From positions 1-37,558 of the forward strand of contig CAYURM010000035.1 in assembly GCA_964447155.1 (NCBI GenBank): a DNA stretch of 37,558 nucleotides. Direction: 5' to 3'. This DNA is from SMBSF63 sp034003545. Lineage in GTDB: Bacteria > Chloroflexota > Anaerolineae > Anaerolineales > Anaerolineaceae. The notes below the pieces were generated by a model, which was not told the origin of the DNA, did no database searches, and saw nothing but the letters and a program-made list of their open reading frames with translations. A program made the translations under genes and the position numbers. Positions 31,500 to 37,558 of the stretch are shown piece after piece; within the stretch, counting starts at the first letter, position 1; each line of letters opens with the position of its first letter.

Positions 31500-33635
31500 A
31501 TGAAGACAAATCTGACCCGCTCCTTCTTCCTCTTGCCCATCACCGCCCTGCTGCTGGCCGCTGTCATGCTGACAGCGTGTGCCCCGGCCGCACCGCAGCC
31601 CATACAGACCGCCCCCGTTCAGGCCGCAGTGAGCGATGCAAACAACCCCGCCACACAAACAACCGGCGCCTCCGCTGGTACCTCTGCCGAGCACCCCTCG
31701 CCCACCAACGCAGCCACCGAGATCACCAATGAAGCCGAGCCCCTGCCCTACAACCCCGACGCCACCCACCTGGCCCCCGAAGACTGGCGTGACTGGCCCA
31801 TCGTCCCCGAACTCTCCGAGCGCGCGCGTGTCATCTACCAGCGCGGGCTGGCGATGGGCACGGACCCACAGGCCTTCTCCAAGGTCGGTGACTGCCAGAG
31901 CATCAAGGAAGTCCTCCTCGGCATGTATGACCAGCCCGGCAATTACGTCTTGCGAGACGAGGATCAATTCCTGCAGGAGACCATCGATCACTTCTCCGGC
32001 TCCTTTGACCGCAACGGCATGGCTGTCAAGGGCGGTTTCAACGCCGCTTCTGTCCTCTCCCCCCTATGGGCTGACCCCGAGAACTGCCAGGCCGGTGAGA
32101 ACCCCATCGAATGCGAGATCCGCATCCACAAACCGACCTTCGTCATTATCAGCCTGGAAGTGTGGTGGGAAGGCCGCTCCGTCGAGCGCTACGAAGAATA
32201 CATGCGCCGCATCATCGAATACAGCATTGACCACGGCGCTGTGCCGATCCTCTCCACCAAGGCCGACAACGTGGAAGGCGACCACAGCATCAACCTCGCC
32301 ACCGCCCGCCTGGCCTATGAATATGACCTGCCCCTGTGGAACTTCTGGCTGGCCGCCCAGGGCCTCCCCAACCGCGGACTCGATCCTGACCGTCCCGACG
32401 GCTTCCACCTCAGCAGGCAGGCCTGGAACGAACGCAGCTACACCGCCTTGAAAACCCTCGACCATCTATGGCGCAGCGCCAATGCCGAAGCAGTCGAAGC
32501 CCCCGTCATCGCCGCCACCAAGACCAGCGCAGCCGGGATGGTCAGCACCGCTACCCTGCCGGAAGAGATCATCTCCCTTGATGCCCTCCAGGACCTGCGC
32601 GCCAGCGGAAACGACGTCCTCGTCTTTGGCGTCTCCGAGCGCCAGGGCGAAGACTACGTCGCCGCCGGCGTTTTCCTCTTCGATTTCACCGCCCAGCAGC
32701 TTCACCGCCTGCTTCCTGTGGGATATGATCTGCAGGACGTCTCCCCGAATGGCGCGGCCTTGCTCGTCAACCAGGGCAGCCAGCTTTTCGTACTCGAATT
32801 GACCACGCTGGAACAAATTTTTGTTACGGATATGCTCCACCGCACGCCCGACCCCGACCAGATCACCGCCCTGTGGCTGGAGGAGGACAGCTTCGCCCTC
32901 ATCACCACAGCAGACGACATCCGCCAAATCCACATTGTCGGCTATACAAATGACAATATGGCGCTGACCGTCGAATGGCAGTGGATCAACGCCCCGGTAG
33001 AAAACCCGATCAGCCTGGTAAAGTCAGGCATCGCTAACCGGATCGTCTGGGAAAGCGGAAATTGTTCCCCGGCAGAAGGTTGCAGCGGCACCGGCTTCTG
33101 GGCCACCCTTCTTGATATGGATGAATCCATGCCGCTGGAAGCCGCCAACCTCCCCTATTTCTCATCCTCAGCCGGAGCCTATGTTTACGGCAGTGAAGCA
33201 TCCACCCTGATGATGTACACCCTTGACGGCGCCCTGCGCCGCGAACTGCCCTTACCGGGCAACGCCAAATGGGAATACTACCTGGCCGACGCCGCCTGGT
33301 CTGCCGATGGCGGGCGCCTCGCCCTGCAGGTCATTGAGCGCAGCAACTACACCGGCAAGCAGTTCAACGTCACCCACTACCTCCTCACCCCCGCCAACTG
33401 GGGCATCCAGGAGCTGGCCACCACCGAGACCTACAACGCCACCATCCGCTGGTCGCCGGACGAAGAAAGCCTGATTCTCTCCGGCACCGTCCCCGCTGGC
33501 GATGGTTACGCCCTCAGCCTCAGCCGCCTGAACCCTTCGAACCGCAGCCTCACCACCTACAACGACGCCCTCAACATCACCGCGCCAGATTATTTGACCT
33601 TCTCACGTCTGGGGTGGTTGGTGGCCGGGGAATGA
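31500..33635 (+). CDS. Lipoprotein with SGNH/GDSL-hydrolase-like and beta-propeller-like domains
   Basis: The 711-residue protein has a lipoprotein signal with lipobox LTAC (Cys27) and a Pro/Ala/Thr-rich linker (to about 85). Residues about 95-325 resemble an SGNH hydrolase: SKVGDCQS (127-134) at block I and DGFHLS (300-305) at block V with His303. The usual GDS reads GDC, so Cys132 stands where the nucleophile Ser would be; activity is uncertain. Residues about 350-711 are a series of beta repeats like a TolB or propeller-type domain (LVFGVSERQGEDYVAAGVFLFD and similar). The start is the ATG at 31500, consistent with the promoter at 31431-31459; a frame open from 31431 would begin inside the -35. 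The ribosome site is weak. Function in cell-surface carbohydrate or ester metabolism is inferred only. Confidence 0.8.
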   Translation: MKTNLTRSFFLLPITALLLAAVMLTACAPAAPQPIQTAPVQAAVSDANNPATQTTGASAGTSAEHPSPTNAATEITNEAEPLPYNPDATHLAPEDWRDWPIVPELSERARVIYQRGLAMGTDPQAFSKVGDCQSIKEVLLGMYDQPGNYVLRDEDQFLQETIDHFSGSFDRNGMAVKGGFNAASVLSPLWADPENCQAGENPIECEIRIHKPTFVIISLEVWWEGRSVERYEEYMRRIIEYSIDHGAVPILSTKADNVEGDHSINLATARLAYEYDLPLWNFWLAAQGLPNRGLDPDRPDGFHLSRQAWNERSYTALKTLDHLWRSANAEAVEAPVIAATKTSAAGMVSTATLPEEIISLDALQDLRASGNDVLVFGVSERQGEDYVAAGVFLFDFTAQQLHRLLPVGYDLQDVSPNGAALLVNQGSQLFVLELTTLEQIFVTDMLHRTPDPDQITALWLEEDSFALITTADDIRQIHIVGYTNDNMALTVEWQWINAPVENPISLVKSGIANRIVWESGNCSPAEGCSGTGFWATLLDMDESMPLEAANLPYFSSSAGAYVYGSEASTLMMYTLDGALRRELPLPGNAKWEYYLADAAWSADGGRLALQVIERSNYTGKQFNVTHYLLTPANWGIQELATTETYNATIRWSPDEESLILSGTVPAGDGYALSLSRLNPSNRSLTTYNDALNITAPDYLTFSRLGWLVAGE

Positions 33636-33646
33636 TCGTTTGATTC

Positions 33647-33735
33647 TGTCATTGCGAGGAGGGCTCTGCCCGACAAAGCAATCTCACCGCCAGCAGGGGA
33701 GATCGCCACGTCGCCTGCGGCTCCTCGCGATGACA
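33647..33735. repeat. Dispersed TGTCATTGCGAG-type repeat, full copy with inverted ends
   Basis: TGTCATTGCGAGGAG (33647-33661) and CTCCTCGCGATGACA (33721-33735) are inverted ends with one mismatch. The middle has CAATCTC and GGAGATCGCCACG. It lies just after the SGNH-like gene. Confidence 0.8.
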
Positions 33736-33854
33736 ACAATTCGGTATCTTTGCGCCTTCGCAATTTTGCGTGACATCGAAAAAGAATCTACTCACCCCCT
33801 CCCTCATTTAATGGTTTAATAGACTCACACTCACCCGATCCCCCCGGAGGCCCC

Positions 33855-34610
33855 ATGCTCCCCGAACTGACCCCACAGGAAAAAGAACGCTATGACCGCC
33901 ACCTGCGCATCCCCGAGATGGGCGAGGACGGCCAGCGCAAGCTGAAAGCCGCCTCGGCCCTCGTTGTGGGCGTGGGCGGGCTTGGCTCCCCTCTGGCGAT
34001 GTACATGGCCGCGGCCGGTTTCGGGCGCATCGGTCTGGTCGACTCGGATGTGCTGACCCTTTCCAACCTCCAGCGCCAGATCATCCATGGGGAAGCCAAT
34101 CTGAATGAACCCAAGGTCGAATCCGCCGCCCGCCGCCTGCATGACCTGAACAGTGAAGTGCAGGTGAACATCTACCCCGAGCGCTTCACCGCCGAGAACG
34201 CCGGGCGCCTGGCCGCCCCCTACGACCTGCTGATGGACGGCACGGACAATTTAATGACACGCAATGTGATCAACCGCGTCGCGGTCAAGCAAGGCAAGCC
34301 CTTCATCTACGGCGGCGTGTTCCAGCTCCAGGGTCAGATGAGCGTCTTCGACGCCCGCCGCGGGCCGTGTTACCGCTGCCTGTTCGCCGAAGCGCCCCAA
34401 AACGGGGAAAACACCGAACCGCCCGGCGTGTTCAGCGCCCTGCCAGGGGTGATCGGCACATTACAGGTGGCAGAAGCAGTCAAGTGTATCCTCGGCATCG
34501 GGGAACCGATGATCGGCAAACTACTTCTTTTTGACGCCCTCGAGATGAGCTTCCAGACCGTCCTTTTCGACAAAAAAACGAACTGCCCGGTATGCGGCAG
34601 TCAAGCCTAA
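33855..34610 (+). CDS. moeB: HesA/MoeB/ThiF-type E1-like adenylyltransferase
   Basis: The 251-residue protein starts with the family's RYDRHLRIPEMGEDGQRKL. The nucleotide loop is GVGGLG (39-44), the segment DSDVLTLSNLQRQ (63-75) holds the acidic and Arg residues for ATP, and DGTDN (128-132) follows. The zinc pairs are CYRC (172-175) and CPVC (244-247). It should adenylate the C-terminal Gly-Gly of a small sulfur carrier (MoaD or ThiS). The loop that usually carries a Cys before LPGVIGT is short here (NTEPPGVFSALPG) and has none, so the thiol-transfer step may differ. No MoaD/ThiS gene is in the window. GGAGG lies upstream of the ATG. The lipoprotein at 34632 follows by 21 bases. Confidence 0.88.
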   Translation: MLPELTPQEKERYDRHLRIPEMGEDGQRKLKAASALVVGVGGLGSPLAMYMAAAGFGRIGLVDSDVLTLSNLQRQIIHGEANLNEPKVESAARRLHDLNSEVQVNIYPERFTAENAGRLAAPYDLLMDGTDNLMTRNVINRVAVKQGKPFIYGGVFQLQGQMSVFDARRGPCYRCLFAEAPQNGENTEPPGVFSALPGVIGTLQVAEAVKCILGIGEPMIGKLLLFDALEMSFQTVLFDKKTNCPVCGSQA

Positions 34611-34631
34611 ACCAGCACAGGAGAAATTTTT

Positions 34632-35438
34632 ATGCAAAAAAGACGAACCTTCCTGATCCTGACAGCATCCTTTGTTCTGCTCACTGCCTGCGCGTTCGGC
34701 GGCAGCAAAGTCGAGCCAACAGCCACCCTCGCCCCGCCGCCCACTGAGGAACCCACCCCCATTCCCTCGCCGACCCCGATTGATCTGACCGTTGTGCTCG
34801 GCCCGCACGAGTCCGAAATTCACGACAACGAGATGATGATGAACATCTTCCTCAAACGACCACGGATGGGACAGCCGGAAAGCAAGGCTGCCGCTTTCAA
34901 CCAGGTAGTCGAAACCCTGGAACAGACGGTTATCAAAGACTTCACCGATATCGTCACAGAAAACCTGGAGTACCAGGCATCATTATCAAAGACGTTCGGG
35001 TATAACTCGCTGCATCTGGAATACACCCCCACCAACACCGAACACGGCATCGTCAGCATTCATTTCACCGTCTCCACCTATGTGATGGGCGCCGCGCATC
35101 CCTTCTCCTACAGCCGCACATTGAACTACGATCTGGCGGAAGAGAAAACCCTGCAACTGGACGAGCTTTTCCTGCCCGGCAGCGATTATCTGGGCGTGCT
35201 CTCAACCCAATCTATTCAGATCATCAGCGAAAACGGCTACATGGATTGGCCGGAAGGCGCCGCCCCCGAGCCGGAAAATTTCCGCAACTGGAATATCACC
35301 CCGGACGGCATCCTGATCACCTTTGACCCCTATGAAATCGCCCCGTATGCCGTCGGCCCGCAGCAGGCGCTGGTGCCCTACACCGCGCTGGAAAACATGA
35401 TCGACCCCGATGGCCCATTGGGTATATTTCTGTCGTGA
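34632..35438 (+). CDS. Lipoprotein with DUF3298/RsiV-like domain
   Basis: The 268-residue protein has a lipoprotein signal with lipobox LTAC (Cys20) and a Pro/Thr linker (to about 50). The C-terminal part (about 60-268) has the DUF4163-DUF3298 layout found in RsiV-type proteins: an N-terminal beta part, then YSRTLNYDLAEEKTLQLDELF and NWNITPDGILITFDPYEIAPYAVGPQ. In RsiV the fold binds lysozyme; here no anti-sigma segment exists, so only the fold is claimed. AGGAGA before the ATG and 21 bases from the moeB-like stop suggest co-transcription, but a functional link is not obvious. A terminator follows. Confidence 0.82.
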   Translation: MQKRRTFLILTASFVLLTACAFGGSKVEPTATLAPPPTEEPTPIPSPTPIDLTVVLGPHESEIHDNEMMMNIFLKRPRMGQPESKAAAFNQVVETLEQTVIKDFTDIVTENLEYQASLSKTFGYNSLHLEYTPTNTEHGIVSIHFTVSTYVMGAAHPFSYSRTLNYDLAEEKTLQLDELFLPGSDYLGVLSTQSIQIISENGYMDWPEGAAPEPENFRNWNITPDGILITFDPYEIAPYAVGPQQALVPYTALENMIDPDGPLGIFLS

Positions 35439-35457
35439 CGATGCGTACTTAACTTGA

Positions 35458-35496
35458 AACCTCCCGCTCGAAAATCAAGCGGGAGGTTGTTATTTT
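35458..35496. terminator. Terminator between convergent genes
   Basis: AACCTCCCGCT (35458-35468) pairs perfectly with AGCGGGAGGTT (35478-35488), followed by GTTATTTT on the plus strand. It lies between the DUF3298 gene and the minus-strand membrane gene and can serve both. Confidence 0.8.
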
Positions 35497-35513
35497 CCTA
35501 ATCCTGCAAATCC

Positions 35514-36305
35514 CTAAAACCGTTTGCCCATGAACCACGAGCGCATCTTGCCAGTCAGGCCTTTTTTCCGTTGCTCCTCTTCCGCAGCAAAATCATCCTT
35601 CTTCATTTCCTCCAGCGTCTGCTCAAAAAGATCATTTTTCGGATTGGAAAGCCCGGTGCGCTCTGCCCCATACAGCCACAGCAACAATACCAGGTCTTTC
35701 TGGTCTTCTTCCAGACTGGCAATCTTGAACCGCCGCACGAAACCAAAGCGGGCGTCATTGCGGTCTGCATCTGCCGATTTGAGCCGGATGCCCGCACCAT
35801 CACGTTTGAACACAAAATGGAAGCCTTTGGAATGGCGGGTATAATCCCGATTGACGCGGAGGATATGCACCGCGCGATCCGTAATCACAAACAGGCTGTC
35901 CAGGGCGCTCACCCAGCCAGCGGCATACCCCAGCACGGTTTCACCCTCTTCCAGAAATTCCTGGGTAGTCTCATGCGCCTGCCAGTTCAGCGAGGAAGGG
36001 GCGTCACCCACGCCGGGCAGCGATTCCATCGCTTCCTCCGCCAGCCTGGCCTTGCCTTCTTCCTGCGATGAGAGCATGTCCTGCCGGGCCTTATTATGTC
36101 CATACCGTTCGGCCAGTTTACTGACACCCAGGTATACACCAATCAACAACACCGCCGACAGAACCAGCATGAGATCACTCATCGTGCTGCTCTCAGCGCC
36201 TTCCACACTCGGGCCAGCCAAAACAAGGGCGAAAATGCTGACAACGGCCCCCAGAAAAACCCCTGCAAATCTGCCGATCGTTTCAATTCTCAACTGTTGA
36301 TTCAT
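35514..36305 (-). CDS. Membrane protein with PH-like cytoplasmic domain, function unknown
   Basis: The 263-residue protein has two membrane helices (about 12-33 and 44-62). A charged linker (65-95) leads to a domain at about 110-225 with FLEEGETVLGYAAGW and LFVITDRAVHILRVN, which resembles a bacterial PH-like domain. The C-terminal tail is helical and highly charged (EMKKDDFAAEEEQRKKG). I do not recognise a specific family. The start overlaps the stop of the desulfhydrase-like gene by ATGA, so it is the second gene of a two-gene minus-strand operon. A link to sulfur metabolism is not suggested by the sequence itself. Confidence 0.75.
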   Translation of the reverse strand: MNQQLRIETIGRFAGVFLGAVVSIFALVLAGPSVEGAESSTMSDLMLVLSAVLLIGVYLGVSKLAERYGHNKARQDMLSSQEEGKARLAEEAMESLPGVGDAPSSLNWQAHETTQEFLEEGETVLGYAAGWVSALDSLFVITDRAVHILRVNRDYTRHSKGFHFVFKRDGAGIRLKSADADRNDARFGFVRRFKIASLEEDQKDLVLLLWLYGAERTGLSNPKNDLFEQTLEEMKKDDFAAEEEQRKKGLTGKMRSWFMGKRF

Positions 36306-37315
36306 TCATCACCTGCCTGAAAAGATTTTGGGTCAAATTCCTCTGCCTGCGGGAACATACCAAACAGGCCGCCCGTGTGCAAAAATAATACACTCGCGTC
36401 TTTGCTAAAACGGCCCTTGTACACCTCTTGTGACAGGCCGTAGAAAGCCTTGCCGGTGTAAGCCGTATCCAGCAGGATCGCCTCTTCGCGGGCAGCTTCG
36501 GCAATCACCGCCATCTCTGCCGGTCCGCTGATCGCATAGCCCGCGCCCACATAGCCATCAATCATGTGCACATCGCTGGCTTGAATCCTGGTTTGATAGC
36601 CATATTCGCGTGCCAGGTCTGCGAAGATATCAACCACTGCCTGCTGAAAATAAGCCGCATCCACGCGCACATTGATGCCCCACACCTGGCTGGTCAGCCC
36701 GAATAACTCCTTGCCCAACAGCAGCCCAGCCAGCGTGCCGCCCGAACCACAGCCCACCACGATATGATCCGGCGTCCACTGCATGGCGTCAAACTGACCG
36801 GTCATCTCCTTGACCGCCCAGGCATACCCCAGCGAGCCGGTGGCATCCGAAGCACCCAGAGGGATGATCAGCGCTTTTTCGCCCTGGCGGGCATAGTCCG
36901 CCGCCAGTTCGCACATCACTTCGTTAAAATCTTCCAGACTGGCTTCAGGCAGGAAGGTGATCTCCGCACCCAGCAAACGGTTGAGGAAAAGGTTGCCCTG
37001 TTGTGGCTGATCCGGCGCGCCGCTGAGCACCAGATGGCAGCGCAGCCCCAGTTTGGCAGCCGTGGCTGCCGTAGCGCGGGCATGATTGGACTGCCCGCCT
37101 CCGCAGGTGATCAGCACCGTGCAACCCTCACGCAGGGCTTTGGCCGCACTGAACTCCAGCTTGCGCACCTTGTTGCCCGAAACCGCCATGCCGGTCAGGT
37201 CATCACGTTTAATATACAGGTCCGGGCCGCCCCAGCGGGCAGTCAGACGTTCCATTTTCTGGATTGGCGTAGGGAGCTGGGCCAGTTGCAATTTTTCGGG
37301 GAAGGTAAAGGTCAT
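36302..37315 (-). CDS. D-cysteine desulfhydrase / ACC deaminase family PLP enzyme
   Basis: The 337-residue fold-type II enzyme has VSGNKVRKLEF near residues 45-55 with the PLP Lys (in NKVRK), GGGQSNHARATAATAAKLG (the Ser/Asn pocket) and CGSGGTLAGLLLG (the phosphate loop). The C-terminal part has LDTAYTGKAFYGL and FLHTGGLFGMF. The family contains D-cysteine desulfhydrase, ACC deaminase and L-cysteate lyase, which differ by a few residues I cannot score here. D-cysteine desulfhydrase releases sulfide, pyruvate and ammonia. The ATG at 37315 follows AAGGAG by four bases; an upstream ATG at 37366 lacks a site. It heads an operon with the membrane gene at 35514. Confidence 0.85.
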   Translation of the reverse strand: MTFTFPEKLQLAQLPTPIQKMERLTARWGGPDLYIKRDDLTGMAVSGNKVRKLEFSAAKALREGCTVLITCGGGQSNHARATAATAAKLGLRCHLVLSGAPDQPQQGNLFLNRLLGAEITFLPEASLEDFNEVMCELAADYARQGEKALIIPLGASDATGSLGYAWAVKEMTGQFDAMQWTPDHIVVGCGSGGTLAGLLLGKELFGLTSQVWGINVRVDAAYFQQAVVDIFADLAREYGYQTRIQASDVHMIDGYVGAGYAISGPAEMAVIAEAAREEAILLDTAYTGKAFYGLSQEVYKGRFSKDASVLFLHTGGLFGMFPQAEEFDPKSFQAGDE

Positions 37316-37339
37316 TGATCTCCTTATCATCATTGCAGG

Positions 37340-37385
37340 AACGACTTCGGTCGTTACCGTCTGCAAAAATAGCCACTTCAGTGGT
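37340..37385. repeat. Pair of short dispersed hairpins upstream of the desulfhydrase-like gene
   Basis: AACGAC-TTCG-GTCGTT (37340-37355) and GCCAC-TTCA-GTGGT (37372-37384) are small hairpins with a four-base TTCG or TTCA loop. A related copy is at 29242-29255. They lie in the leader or promoter region of the minus-strand operon. Confidence 0.6.
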
Positions 37386-37558
37386 TACTACAAAATCCGT
37401 ATGTAACCAAGAAAATCATACCCGCAGATGATAAGCGGGTCAAGGAAGAAACCAGCAGGAACGATTTGTAAATCGCCCTATGCACATCCAACTAAGAAAA
37501 AAACCTAGCCACCTGACAGTTTGAAGAATCAACGGTAAGAACACAGCAAAATCCGAAA

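Overview
The window looks like draft or metagenome-assembled sequence from a Chloroflexota bacterium, most likely class Anaerolineae. This is inferred from gene style, not from a marker-gene tree. The pointers are many lipoproteins with Pro/Thr-rich linkers, a cohesin-LysM surface protein, an NBR1-type Ig-like (FW) lipoprotein, an SGNH-like lipoprotein, moderately GC-rich genes with AT-richer spacers, and several families of short dispersed palindromic repeats. A run of exactly 100 N at 8497-8596 is a scaffold gap inside a repeat cluster.

Layout. 1-6250: a cNMP-binding/HD-GYP c-di-GMP phosphodiesterase, then a secreted papain-like protease ending in a dockerin, translationally coupled to a cohesin-LysM lipoprotein, then an FW-domain lipoprotein. 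6250-10300: a small membrane protein, a flavodoxin-fold oxidoreductase, a GIY-YIG protein inside a repeat cluster, a PanE-like reductase and a decapitated methyltransferase remnant fused to a dispersed repeat. 10300-14600: tRNA-Asp followed by an interrupted copy of its own 3' part, a lipid kinase, an SRPBCC protein, an orphan EutJ and a DedA protein. 14900-18300: a PatB/MalY aminotransferase, a DUF218 protein, and a trypsin-like protease coupled to a free-standing copy of its own N-terminal domain. 18400-22800: inorganic pyrophosphatase, three LysW-like zinc-ribbon proteins around a degenerate OmpR-type regulator, a UPF0316 membrane protein and PPK2. 22900-29100: ComM, then a histidine kinase / receiver-pseudokinase / secreted protein operon. 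29500-37558: an unknown protein, upp, an SGNH-like lipoprotein, a MoeB-like enzyme with a DUF3298 lipoprotein, and a D-cysteine desulfhydrase-like enzyme with a membrane protein.

Themes. The surface appears equipped with lipid-anchored or cell-wall-bound scaffolds and at least one dockerin-tagged protease. Phosphate and nucleotide housekeeping (ppa, ppk2, upp) surrounds regulatory genes. The strongest candidates for something little described are the cohesin/dockerin protease pair (1720-4958), the protease with a detached N-terminal domain (16971-18265), the LysW-like trio with identical Cys spacing (19214-20888), the kinase/pseudokinase pair (24595-27953) and the interrupted tRNA-Asp duplicate (10458-10504). 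All functions are read from sequence motifs alone; no search was run.
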